Shown here in pieces: positions 32,640-40,935 of a stretch of 55,283 nucleotides of DNA. This stretch comes from Spirochaetota bacterium (GTDB taxonomy: Bacteria; Spirochaetota; UBA4802; UBA5550). The stretch is from positions 1 to 55,283 of the forward strand of contig JAFGJX010000042.1 in the NCBI GenBank assembly GCA_016928865.1, in the 5' to 3' direction. The notes under the pieces are model-generated. The model was not told the DNA's origin, did not search any database, and was given only the letters and a program-made list of their open reading frames with translations. Each line of letters starts with the position of its first letter. Position 1 is the first letter of the stretch. A program made the position numbers and the translations under genes.

Positions 32640-33926
32640 ATGCTGAAAAAAAACAAGTCCAATGACATGCCTGACGCCAACCGGCAGATCTATAATTTAA
32701 CAAAGCTGGTCCACATAAACAGCATGATCAATTCGACCCTCGATATTGGCGGGCTCCTCACCGTGATCATGGAGACCATCAAGGATATCATGAACACCGA
32801 GGCCAGCACCCTGTTATTATACGAAGAGCAATCAAACGACCTGGTATTCAAGGTCGCTTTAAGCCAGGTAGGCAAGGAGCTCACGGAGAAGTATCGGGTC
32901 AAGTACGGGCAGGGAATCGCCGGGTGGGTGGCCAAGATTCGCAAGCCGATATTCATAAACGACGTATACAATGATGAGCGATTCGACCCGGAATTCGACC
33001 GGAGCACGGGTTTCGTGACACGGGCGATGATCTGCACGCCCCTGCTCCACAAGGGAAAGCTCCTCGGCGTCATTCAGGCAATAAACCCCCTGAACAGGAC
33101 GGAATTCAATGACGAGGACATGACGCTCTTCAACCTCTTCGCCGACCAGGCCGCGCTGGCGGTCCAGAACGCGATATACTTCAGCAACGCCCTGGAGGAA
33201 GAGCGCATCAAGAGCGAAATCTCCTCCGCGCGCGCGATCAATGAGGCTCTCATTCCGCCGGTGAATATGCAGGCCGGGCCCGTCCTTATAACGGCAAAAT
33301 CGATCACCGCCAGGGAGATCGGGGGCGAATTCCACAATCTGCTTCGCCTTGACAGGACGCATATCGGGATCGCCCTGGGCGATATCCACATAAAAGGGGT
33401 TCCGGGCGGGATGCAGGCCTCGATGGTGAGCGGTGCGATCAGGGCCCTCTCCCGGATAGCGGGCAAAAATCCGGTCGAAATGATACGGCTGCTGCAGGGA
33501 ATCATGGAGCAGGACGAGCGCCAGATACAAAACGCATCGTTTCTCTACGGGGTGCTCGACCTCGCCGAGAACAAGCTCAGGTTCCTGAACGCGGGCATCG
33601 CATACCCTATCCTCGTGCGCGACGGCGTCGCCCGCTATCTCAGGTTCGGCAAACGGAGCCTGAGCCAGAACATCGAGGAAGCCAAAGCAGTGGCGGTGAG
33701 CCTGCAGCCCGGCGACCTGTTCGTCATCCTGTCCGACGGGATACTGCGGGTCAGAAACAGCACGGGCAAACCGCTCGGACTCAAGCGTACGATGCGGTTC
33801 ATTGAAAAGGGATTCGAAGACTCGGAGGACATCATCGATTCCATCATCGGATTCGCCGCTGATTATGCAGGCGCGAAGGGGAGCAGGGAAGATATCTCCG
33901 TCATCACGCTCCGGGTACGCCGGTAG
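32640..33926 (+). CDS. GAF domain plus PP2C (SpoIIE-type) protein
   Basis: 428 residues from the ATG at 32640 (GGGGA 10 bases upstream); the frame stays open back to 32319 but that extension looks non-coding, so the start is uncertain. A GAF domain (about 20-190: INSMINSTLDIGGLLTVIM; EASTLLLYEE; YGQGIAGWVAKIRKPIFINDV; FNLFADQAALAVQNA) is followed by a linker helix and a PPM/SpoIIE phosphatase domain. Metal-site residues differ from the norm: the first Asp-containing motif GGDF reads GGEF-HN, while GDI...KGVPGGMQASMVS, LSDGILRV and EDISVITL keep their Asp residues. It should dephosphorylate a STAS anti-anti-sigma factor such as the one at 3665, if still active. Confidence 0.82.
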   Translation: MLKKNKSNDMPDANRQIYNLTKLVHINSMINSTLDIGGLLTVIMETIKDIMNTEASTLLLYEEQSNDLVFKVALSQVGKELTEKYRVKYGQGIAGWVAKIRKPIFINDVYNDERFDPEFDRSTGFVTRAMICTPLLHKGKLLGVIQAINPLNRTEFNDEDMTLFNLFADQAALAVQNAIYFSNALEEERIKSEISSARAINEALIPPVNMQAGPVLITAKSITAREIGGEFHNLLRLDRTHIGIALGDIHIKGVPGGMQASMVSGAIRALSRIAGKNPVEMIRLLQGIMEQDERQIQNASFLYGVLDLAENKLRFLNAGIAYPILVRDGVARYLRFGKRSLSQNIEEAKAVAVSLQPGDLFVILSDGILRVRNSTGKPLGLKRTMRFIEKGFEDSEDIIDSIIGFAADYAGAKGSREDISVITLRVRR

Positions 33927-33992
33927 CGGTCTGAAAACTTCTTGCCAAAAACCGCCGCCGGTGCTAGCATGCGACATTCACGAGGGGGAGTT

Positions 33993-34211
33993 ATGGGTAA
34001 TTTCGTATCGGTAATATTCTGCAGAAATTGCAGCTCGCGATTTGTGGAGATATCAGAATGGACGGCGGATGGCAATGCCATCCTCCACTGCAGGTCATGC
34101 AACACCAGGGAGGTCCTGACCCATTTTACTCTCGGCAGGGGCAACCTGAACAACCATGAGATGCAGAACGCCCGCGATACCATGGCAAAAAAAGGAAGGT
34201 ATGAAAAATAG
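33993..34211 (+). CDS. small zinc-ribbon protein
   Basis: 72 residues from the ATG at 33993 with GGGGGAG upstream; the frame upstream of it lacks a ribosome site. Two CxxC pairs (CRNCSS near residue 10 and CRSCNT near 38) fit a zinc ribbon. The C-terminus is charged and helical (NNHEMQNARDTMAKKG). Not assigned to a family. Its end meets the convergent glycosyltransferase gene after 2 bases. Confidence 0.72.
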   Translation: MGNFVSVIFCRNCSSRFVEISEWTADGNAILHCRSCNTREVLTHFTLGRGNLNNHEMQNARDTMAKKGRYEK

Positions 34212-34213
34212 CG

Positions 34214-35029
34214 CTACTTCCTTGAAAAAAGCCTCTTGCAAACGGCCCCGAGGAAAAAGATGAAAATTCGCGCCAGACGGCCGATACGCCACGGCTTGCT
34301 GATAATCCTGTAAAACCAGTCCAGCCCGCGCTCCATAAAAAAGGCGGGGGCTTTTTTGATCTCACCCGATATTATATCGATACATCCGCCGACGCTGATA
34401 AAGACAGCATTCTTGAACTCGCCCTTGATCCGGCTGATCCACTTGTCCTCACGGGGAAACCCGAGTCCCACAAATACAATGTTCGCCTCCGATTTTCGCA
34501 TCGCCTCTACGACGGACTTTTCGCGCTCTTCGTTAAAGTAGCCGCCGTGCCTTCCCACGATCCTGATCTTGGGAAACGACTTCCTGATGTTAAAGAACGC
34601 CCGCTCCACGATCTCCGGCTTTCCGCCCACGAGAAATATCGAGAACTCCTTTATCTCCGCTATCCGGACAATATCCATGATAAAGCTCAGCGTCGGTATC
34701 CGTTCCCGGATCGGCGTTTTCAAGACTTTCCCCGCCCACTGGATGCCGCCGCCGGCCGCGAGACGCATGTCCGCAGAGCCCGCGATAAGACGGAGATCTG
34801 CGTTCGCCTTGAAACGCTGTATCTTGTAGGGATTCAGCGAAATGACATGGTAGACCCCGCCCGACTTAATCATCTCCATGACCTTGACGACGGCCTGCTG
34901 GCGGGTAATATTATCAACCCCGATACCCATGATATTCGTGATCCTGGCATCTCCCAGGTCCACCTGATTATACTCGAGGATGAGGTCACGTTCCTCTTTG
35001 TATGAATCGTAATACACGTTTTTATCCAT
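34214..35029 (-). CDS. WecG/TagA/CpsF family glycosyltransferase
   Basis: 271 residues; AGGAGGAG precedes the ATG. Family signatures: IMGIGVDNITRQQAVVKVMEMI, HVISLNPYKIQRFKAN, AAGGGIQWAGKVLKTPIRERI-type segment, SIFLVGGKPEIVERA, VGRHGGYF, NIVFVGLGFPREDKWISR, FISVGGCIDIISGEIKKAP. These enzymes transfer N-acetylmannosaminyl-type sugars onto lipid-linked carriers for cell-surface polysaccharide. The C-terminal tail (RLARIFIFFLGAVCKRLF) may form a membrane-associated helix, as in TagA. No polysaccharide cluster is beside it. Confidence 0.9.
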   Translation of the reverse strand: MDKNVYYDSYKEERDLILEYNQVDLGDARITNIMGIGVDNITRQQAVVKVMEMIKSGGVYHVISLNPYKIQRFKANADLRLIAGSADMRLAAGGGIQWAGKVLKTPIRERIPTLSFIMDIVRIAEIKEFSIFLVGGKPEIVERAFFNIRKSFPKIRIVGRHGGYFNEEREKSVVEAMRKSEANIVFVGLGFPREDKWISRIKGEFKNAVFISVGGCIDIISGEIKKAPAFFMERGLDWFYRIISKPWRIGRLARIFIFFLGAVCKRLFSRK

Positions 35030-35549
35030 TCCGAACTCCTCCTCATGCAGGGGCGCAGTGGCTCCACCTGCCGGCCCTCTCCACGTTCACGGGCCAGATA
35101 AACAGATACATTGCTAGATATATTAGCAGTTTGCTGAAAAACAGCAAACTGCTAATGCGGTACATGATGTACCGCCATTTTTCGAGGCATAAGCCGAGAA
35201 AAATGTGAGGTTTTGAGAATTCACTTCTCAAAACCGGCTTGTGCTGGACAGGATGTCCGAATGCCGACGCAACGCAGGATGCGTTCAAAAGCGTCGGCAA
35301 AAACTCCATGGAAGGAGTTTTTCAGGAAACTGTTATTAGAAGTGAATATGAAACCTCCGGCGCCGGTATGTCAATACAAATTCCGATTATGTCGGATGGA
35401 AAAGCGGCATATTGCATCAACCAGACTGACATTATCCGCCGGATAAGGCGGGTAAGAACAGGGAATCCGGCCGTCTATTGCAACAATTCATAAAAAATGG
35501 TTGCATAATTACGATTGGATGATGATAACCCATTCATGCGAGGTACCTG
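35030..35549. other. divergent intergenic region holding a multi-hairpin element
   Basis: About 520 bases between tagA-like (minus) and a methyltransferase-like gene (plus). It is mostly element B (35123-35335). The remaining 35340-35540 is unremarkable; open frames crossing it start inside the hairpins and show no family likeness. Confidence 0.6.
35123..35335 (+). ncRNA. multi-hairpin element B, possible CsrA-binding RNA
   Basis: Seven successive hairpins: 35123-35155 (14-base stem, A5 loop); 35157-35175 GCGGTAC-ATGAT-GTACCGC; 35177-35204 (A/T arm); 35209-35235 (11-base stem GGTTTTGAGAA); 35246-35258 GGAC-AGGAT-GTCC; 35263-35298 nested, inner AACGC-AGGAT-GCGTT; 35299-35322 AAAAACTCC-ATGGAA-GGAGTTTTT, terminator-like. 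It shares order and sequence with element A (28085-28242) but has two extra hairpins. GGA stands in loops of three hairpins, and ACAGGATGT equals the published CsrA SELEX-type consensus as I recall it. Transcription unproven; a dispersed DNA repeat is the alternative. Confidence 0.6.
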
Positions 35550-36329
35550 ATGGACACGAGGCTGAACGAAATAATAACATTTATCGAGCATGATTTCAAA
35601 AAAAACGTGGTGATAGAGCCGGAAAAGCGCCTGCCAAGGCTCCGCGAAAGCATCACCGACATCATCAAGACCTACAACCCCGGCGTTATCGTGAAGGCCG
35701 GATTGGGGAGCGGGAGGGTCCTGTATGACATGGCCGCCGCCTGCAATGCATACATTGTCGCGGTTGAACCGTCACTCTCGGTCATCGAGGAATTTCTTTC
35801 GCGGCACACGGGAGATCCGGTTATTGAAAAAATACGGATCATCAACGGCGAGTTCAACAGCTTTCCTGTCGATTATTTCGCGGCCGATCTGATCGTCTGC
35901 GCCGATTACCTGGACTTCCTGGAATCGGGCAGGGTGGTGGACGAATTCACGCGCGTTCTCCAGTTCGACGGCATACTCCTGCTGGCGGGGGTTGTGCTGG
36001 CAGACGACGACATCGAGGGTGTCTACGACGATTTCATGAAGGCCGCCTTCCCCCTCCACAACGACTACTATCTTCGCGAGGACCTGAAGACCTTCATGGA
36101 CCTGAACGACCTGAAATTCATCAAGGGGACATTTGACCATTATCCTGCCGATCTGGGAGCGCTGTCAGACTATCTCTCCGCGTTCCGCGCGGAAGCGAAA
36201 GAACGCCCGCTTCAGTTCATCGAAGAGAAGCGCGACGCCTTCGCCAATCTCTACAAACTCGCGGACACGTCGATAGCCGAGCCGTACTACATCAGCGTGT
36301 ATATGCGGAAAAAACCTGAAAAAAAATAG
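35550..36329 (+). CDS. methyltransferase-like protein upstream of aroA
   Basis: 259 residues. A Rossmann-type class I SAM-dependent methyltransferase pattern is suggested by VIVKAGLGSGRVLYDMAAAC (motif I), IVAVEPSLSVIEEF (acidic end of strand 2) and DLIVCADYLDFLESGRVVDEFTRVLQFDGILLLAG (post-motif region). The motif I glycines are less canonical than usual, so activity is uncertain. It lies 27 bases before aroA and is likely in the aroA-aroH operon. Substrate unknown. Confidence 0.65.
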   Translation: MDTRLNEIITFIEHDFKKNVVIEPEKRLPRLRESITDIIKTYNPGVIVKAGLGSGRVLYDMAAACNAYIVAVEPSLSVIEEFLSRHTGDPVIEKIRIINGEFNSFPVDYFAADLIVCADYLDFLESGRVVDEFTRVLQFDGILLLAGVVLADDDIEGVYDDFMKAAFPLHNDYYLREDLKTFMDLNDLKFIKGTFDHYPADLGALSDYLSAFRAEAKERPLQFIEEKRDAFANLYKLADTSIAEPYYISVYMRKKPEKK

Positions 36330-36356
36330 GCCCGGCCGTACCGGGGGAAACCGAAA

Positions 36357-37628
36357 GTGGAATTAATCGTAACACCATCACGCCTGAGCGGCGCGATCGA
36401 CATACCCGGATCAAAGTCGCACACCATCCGGGCGCTCGTGCTGGGCCTCCTGGGAGACGGGGAGTCGGTCATCGAACGACCGCTCCACTCTTCCGACACC
36501 CGCTCCTGTCTCGCCATGGTGCGCGGATTCGGCGCGCGCGTCGATGAGACCGGCGACGCATGGAGGATCGCCGGCACCGGCGGCGAATTCCCCGCGCCGG
36601 ATGATATCGTCGATGTGGGAAACTCCGGTACATCGCTCTACATCGGGATGGGTATCGCCTCGCTCGCGCGCGGGCACACCGTGTTTACCGGCGATCATCA
36701 GATCAGGAGCCGGCCCGCTGACGCCCTGATCACCTCCATCAACGACCTGGGCGGCAGCGCCTTCTCCACCAGGGGGAACGGGATGCCGCCGCTCGTCGTC
36801 GGCGGCAGGATAACCGGAGGCGAGACGTCGGTCCGCGCGGTCACGTCCCAGTACCTGAGCTCGCTCCTCATCGCAGCACCGCGCGCCGGCGGCGACACGG
36901 TGATACGCATACCCCTCTTGAACGAGAAACCCTACGTGACCATGACCCTGGGCTGGCTTGACCGCCTGGGCATACGGTATACCACCGATAACTATCAGTC
37001 ATTCACCATCCCGGGGAACCAGCGATACCCCTCGTTCAGGGCGGCGGTTCCCGCTGACTTTTCGTCCGCGACATTCTTCCTCGTCGCCGCGGCCATAACC
37101 GGATCGGAGCTCGTTTTAAAAGGGCTTGACTGGAACGACACCCAGGGCGACAGGGAGGTGGTGAACATTCTAAAAAACATGGGCGCCGGCGTCAGCATCG
37201 GCGCGGGAGAAATCACCATTACCGGCCGTCCACTGACGGGCGGCGTGTTTGATCTGAACGCGATCCCGGACGCTCTCCCCGCACTTGCCGTTGCCGGCTG
37301 CTTTGCTGGGGGGGAAACGCGGCTCGTCAACGTGCCGCAGGCGCGCCTCAAGGAGACGGACCGCATCAGCGTCATGCACGGCGAGCTGAAAAAGATGGGT
37401 GCGCTTATTGAAGAAATGCCTGACGGGCTCGTCATCAGGAAAAGCGATTTGAAGGGATGCCGCGTCAACGGCCACCATGACCATCGCGTGGCCATGGCGC
37501 TCGCGGTAGCGGGCCTCGCGGCCGACGGCGCGACAACAATAGCAACCGCCGAGTCGGTTTCGGTCACCTTCCCGGATTTCCCCGGGCTCATGAAATCGAT
37601 CGGCGCGGACATTACGATACAGGAGTAG
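36357..37628 (+). CDS. aroA: 3-phosphoshikimate 1-carboxyvinyltransferase (EPSP synthase)
   Basis: 423 residues from a GTG at 36357. Makes EPSP from shikimate-3-phosphate and PEP, the sixth step towards chorismate. Signatures: IDIPGSKSHTIRALVLGLL at the N-terminus, GNSGTSLYIGMG (family motif GNSGTAxR-like, here with Leu-Tyr after GTS), DLNAIPDALPALAVAGCFAGG, and RLKETDRISVMHGELKKMGA. Slightly shorter than the usual about 430. The TTDNY site at 36985 carries the CCGATAACTATC motif. Followed after 4 bases by aroH, so co-transcription is almost certain. Confidence 0.93.
   Translation: MELIVTPSRLSGAIDIPGSKSHTIRALVLGLLGDGESVIERPLHSSDTRSCLAMVRGFGARVDETGDAWRIAGTGGEFPAPDDIVDVGNSGTSLYIGMGIASLARGHTVFTGDHQIRSRPADALITSINDLGGSAFSTRGNGMPPLVVGGRITGGETSVRAVTSQYLSSLLIAAPRAGGDTVIRIPLLNEKPYVTMTLGWLDRLGIRYTTDNYQSFTIPGNQRYPSFRAAVPADFSSATFFLVAAAITGSELVLKGLDWNDTQGDREVVNILKNMGAGVSIGAGEITITGRPLTGGVFDLNAIPDALPALAVAGCFAGGETRLVNVPQARLKETDRISVMHGELKKMGALIEEMPDGLVIRKSDLKGCRVNGHHDHRVAMALAVAGLAADGATTIATAESVSVTFPDFPGLMKSIGADITIQE
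36985..36996 (+). repeat. CCGATAACTATC copy inside aroA
   Basis: Twelve bases of the palindromic motif, encoding T-D-N-Y as in the RHH protein. Flanks are ordinary aroA sequence. Confidence 0.55.
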
Positions 37629-37632
37629 CGGC

Positions 37633-38028
37633 ATGGCGGTACGAGGGATACGGGGCGCCACAACGGCGGATGCGAACACGAAGGAAGAGATACTCGAAAA
37701 GACGAGGGAAATGCTCGATGCCATTGTCCGTCTGAACGACATCCGAACCGAGGATATCGCCTCCGCGACCTTCTCCGTGACCGCGGATCTGGACGCCGAA
37801 TTCCCCGCGGTCGCGGCCAGGGGCATGGGATGGATATACACGCCCCTCTTCTGCGCCATGGAGATCCCGGTCCCGGGGAGCCTCAAAAGCTGCGTGCGCG
37901 TCCTCCTGCACATAAACACGGAACGGCGCCAGGAGGATATGGTGCACGTATATCTTCACGGCGCGAAAAAGCTGCGGCCAGACCTCAATTCGGAGAATGC
38001 GGACAGGTTTTACACCTCTGAAAAATGA
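37633..38028 (+). CDS. aroH: monofunctional chorismate mutase, AroH class
   Basis: 131 residues of the Bacillus-type trimeric AroH fold, distinct from the helical AroQ class. Converts chorismate to prephenate. Visible active-site residues: Arg7 (RGIRGAT), Cys74 and Glu77 (LFCAMEIPV), Arg89 (SCVRVLLHIN) and Tyr107 (HVYLHGA), one off the Bacillus numbering. It directly follows aroA, which feeds its pathway. Confidence 0.93.
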   Translation: MAVRGIRGATTADANTKEEILEKTREMLDAIVRLNDIRTEDIASATFSVTADLDAEFPAVAARGMGWIYTPLFCAMEIPVPGSLKSCVRVLLHINTERRQEDMVHVYLHGAKKLRPDLNSENADRFYTSEK

Positions 38029-38064
38029 TCCCGCGAAAGCCCAATGGCCCCGGCGCCATCGCGA

Positions 38065-40080
38065 TTACTTGTCGATAATATAAAACTCGGTCCTGCGGTT
38101 TTTACTTCTCCCTTCCGCGGTTTTATTGTCGCCGATCGGCCTGTCGGGACCGAAGCCCACTGCAACCAGGCGCTCCGGGCTAATCCCGTTCTTTATCATA
38201 TATTCCGTAACCGCGTCGGCCCTCCGCTCGGACAGCTTCATGTTGTGCGCATGCGTTCCCGTGATGTCCGTGTGGCCCCGGACATCGAGGCGTATCCTCG
38301 GATTCTTCTTCATGGCCTCGATCATCCTGTCCAGGATATTGAGCGACTCCTTCTTGAGATAGGCCTCGTCGATCTCGAAATGGATGTTTTCAACCACGAC
38401 CCCCTTCCCCTTCTCGATCTTTTCCAGCTGTATCGACGCCTCCCTGTCATCGCGGGAGACGATGATCTTTTTCGGCACATACCCGTCCGCATCCGCAGTC
38501 AATTCAACGTCGTCAGAGTCGGGTACCCGCACCTCCTGTCCCGGCTTCCTGAGCGCGGTCCTTTCTGAAAAGACCAGCTTGCCCCGGTCCCATTTCTTGA
38601 CCTCCACGTTCGCCGGTACCGGTTTGTTATTTTCATCTGTCACCGTTATTTTAATCGGCCGCAGCTCATTCTTCTTTTCAGGAGCCTTTTTCACCGGCTC
38701 TTTTTGTACCGGCTCGCGCGGGGGGACGGCCGTATCGCCCGTATCTTTCTTGTTGTAGGGGTCGTATACCGCGCTCCCGCCGTCAACGATCCGGGGATAG
38801 TAATCGGTGCCCACCGCGTAGAGATAATTGCCCGCGGGGACGAACATGATCCCGCCCGAAGCCGCCGGCTGGTACGCGCCGCCGGGGAACGGAGGAACAA
38901 ACTCCCAGAGCGCCTTCGTGCGGTCGAACCGGAGCGCGCGCAGACGCGCGTACGACAGCTCGCGGTCCCCCACCCTCTTCTTGAATGTGCCCGCCACGTA
39001 GATCTGGTCACGGATGGTGACGAAATAGGGGCTTGATTTTTCACCCAGGTCGATTGTTGAAGAGATGGACCCATCCGAGGGGTTGATGAAGACAACCCGC
39101 CGGTTGCCGACGGTAAACAGGATCTCGCGCTCCGTGAAGCTCGGGTTTGACGTGATGGTCTCGCGGTAGTCCCGCTGCCAGACATTCGCCCCATCGGCGA
39201 GGTTAAAACAGTGCATGACGCTCCCGGAGGCCAGGTATACCTTTCGCTGGTATATCACGGGCGAAAAGATGCGCTCAGGCCTGGCAATGGGGCGCGACCA
39301 GACGGTCACGCCGCTGTCCGCGTCAAGGCAGAAGAGCGTGAAGGCGCCCTTCTGATAATCCATCGACTGCGTGAAAATGAAATTTTCATAGAATGACGGA
39401 AACCCGCTGTACGACTTGACGCTCCTGTTGTCCCACTTCATGTGCCCCTGGAGGATCTCCCGTGACATGAACACGTTCCGCGTTCCGTAGTAGAGCACAT
39501 CATTGTGTATGACGGGATCGGAGTAGATCCCGTCCACGAGCGTGGTCGAATGCTTTGTCGGGTCCCACGCGCTGTTGTCCCCGGGGCTCCAGCGGGGCGT
39601 TTTCCTGTTATACGCGCTGTCTTTGTCGAAGAGGTCCTTCTCGTCCCGCATTCCGGTGCGCGCCCAGAGCACGTTCCCCGTCCTCTTGTGCAGGCAGTAT
39701 ATGACGAAGTTATCGGTAAGAATGAGCCGGTGACCCTTGATGAGCGGATACTTCACCTTCCCCGCGGCCTTTGACCCGGGATTGAACTGAGCGGACAACT
39801 CGGTGAGGTTGATCTTCCACACCTGCTTGCCGGAATCCTCATCAAGGCAGTAGACGTTCTTCCTGATGTCGACAAAATAGACCATCCCGTCCGAAATAAT
39901 GGGATTGTATGCCATGTCAGTCGCCTGGAAAAGCCACTTCAGGTTATTGTTCTTCACCGTAATCTCGTCATTATTGCCGGTATAGAAGATGTTTCCCTTG
40001 TATACGGGCCAGTCCGAGGCGCGGCCGGCGCCGGATATCATGGTAAAACATATAAGCAGGAGCCACACGTGCCGGTTCAT
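38065..40080 (-). CDS. PQQ-like beta-propeller with OmpA C-terminal domain
   Basis: 671 residues. Signal peptide (WLLLICFTMISGAGRA), then a beta-propeller of the PQQ/BamB type (about 25-420) with repeated strands such as NVYCLDEDSGKQVWKI, FVIYCLHKRTGNVLWA, FCLDADSGVTVWSR and HCFNLADGANVWQRD. A Pro/Lys linker, then a PEGA-like beta domain (about 470-545), then a peptidoglycan-binding OmpA domain (NIHFEIDEAYLKKES; LDVRGHTDITGTHAHNMKLSERRADAV; GFGPDRPIGDNKTAEGRSKNRR). It is probably an outer-membrane-associated, cell-wall-tethered protein. The propeller-OmpA fusion is uncommon. GGAGTGTGAG stands before the ATG. Confidence 0.87.
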   Translation of the reverse strand: MNRHVWLLLICFTMISGAGRASDWPVYKGNIFYTGNNDEITVKNNNLKWLFQATDMAYNPIISDGMVYFVDIRKNVYCLDEDSGKQVWKINLTELSAQFNPGSKAAGKVKYPLIKGHRLILTDNFVIYCLHKRTGNVLWARTGMRDEKDLFDKDSAYNRKTPRWSPGDNSAWDPTKHSTTLVDGIYSDPVIHNDVLYYGTRNVFMSREILQGHMKWDNRSVKSYSGFPSFYENFIFTQSMDYQKGAFTLFCLDADSGVTVWSRPIARPERIFSPVIYQRKVYLASGSVMHCFNLADGANVWQRDYRETITSNPSFTEREILFTVGNRRVVFINPSDGSISSTIDLGEKSSPYFVTIRDQIYVAGTFKKRVGDRELSYARLRALRFDRTKALWEFVPPFPGGAYQPAASGGIMFVPAGNYLYAVGTDYYPRIVDGGSAVYDPYNKKDTGDTAVPPREPVQKEPVKKAPEKKNELRPIKITVTDENNKPVPANVEVKKWDRGKLVFSERTALRKPGQEVRVPDSDDVELTADADGYVPKKIIVSRDDREASIQLEKIEKGKGVVVENIHFEIDEAYLKKESLNILDRMIEAMKKNPRIRLDVRGHTDITGTHAHNMKLSERRADAVTEYMIKNGISPERLVAVGFGPDRPIGDNKTAEGRSKNRRTEFYIIDK

Positions 40081-40241
40081 ATCTCACACTCCGTTATTCG
40101 ATATGATGCGAATGCATTCCGGTTAATATACCACCAACAGGCGTCGAAGGCAAATAAAAAATAAAACAGGGGCGGCATATCCCGATAGTCCAATTCATTA
40201 TCATTTAATGACAAATATTTTTTTAGGAAATTTTTTATTGA

Positions 40242-40250
40242 TTATCCACA
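40242..40250 (+). promoter_or_regulatory. single DnaA-box match TTATCCACA
   Basis: Exact consensus nonamer in an AT-rich gap between the PQQ-OmpA gene and the HD gene. No cluster of boxes and no dnaA/dnaN genes, so this is not an origin; a DnaA-regulated promoter is possible. Confidence 0.3.
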
Positions 40251-40358
40251 AAAACATCCTGTACAATGTTCCACGGGATCTCATATACACGCTTATTGAC
40301 CCGCAACCGGCACCGATCGGCCGGGGGAGGATTGGGCCAATGAAACAAGGAGGCACCT

Positions 40359-40934
40359 ATGACAGCGAACAGACCGACACGTGACGAGGCGCTGGCGCTC
40401 CTCAAAGAATACACCACAACCGAGCCGCTGCTCAAGCACGCCCTTGCGGTGGAGGCGGTCATGCGGCATTTCGCGCGCCGGCAGGGAGAGGACGAAGAGG
40501 CGTGGGGCGTCGTGGGCCTGGTGCACGACCTGGACTACGAGCGGTATCCCGCCGAGCACTGCGCCATGAGCCGGAAGATACTGACGGAAAAGGGCTGGCC
40601 GGAGGAATACGTACGCGCGGTGGCGAGCCATGGATGGGGCATGTTCACTGACATCGAGCCGCAGACCCCGATGGAAAAGACCCTCTACGCGGTGGACGAG
40701 CTCACCGGACTCATAACCGCAGCCGCACTGGTGCGACCGTCGCGGAGCCTGATGGACCTCGAGGCCTCATCGGTAAAAAAGAAATGGAAGGACAGGGGGT
40801 TCGCGGCCGGCGTGGACCGCTCGGTCATAGAAAAGGGCGCGGCCATGCTCGGAATGGAAATCAGCGAGCTGATCAGGGAATCGATACTGGGCATGCGCGA
40901 TATCGCCGGAGAGCTCGGCCTGGCGGGAAACTAA
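40359..40934 (+). CDS. HD-domain hydrolase
   Basis: 191 residues; AAGGAGG before the ATG. Small HD-family protein: LLKHALAVEAVMRHFAR, VVGLVHDLDYERYP (the HD pair), VRAVASHGWG, and YAVDELTGLITAAALVRP (the later Asp). Metal-dependent phosphohydrolase of unknown substrate; the family is often named HDIG-like. It ends one base before the convergent 5'-nucleotidase gene. Confidence 0.87.
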   Translation: MTANRPTRDEALALLKEYTTTEPLLKHALAVEAVMRHFARRQGEDEEAWGVVGLVHDLDYERYPAEHCAMSRKILTEKGWPEEYVRAVASHGWGMFTDIEPQTPMEKTLYAVDELTGLITAAALVRPSRSLMDLEASSVKKKWKDRGFAAGVDRSVIEKGAAMLGMEISELIRESILGMRDIAGELGLAGN

Positions 40935-40935
40935 C

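Noticed and set aside
35239..35493. 84-codon open frame after element B
   Set aside because: Its start lies inside the hairpin element and the peptide there is only a translation of the repeat (the same Ser-Met-Glu-Gly-Val-Phe-Gln occurs in the other copy).
40242..40250. DnaA-box match as replication origin
   Set aside because: Only one perfect nonamer, no cluster, no AT-rich unwinding repeats and no dnaA, dnaN or gyr genes nearby.
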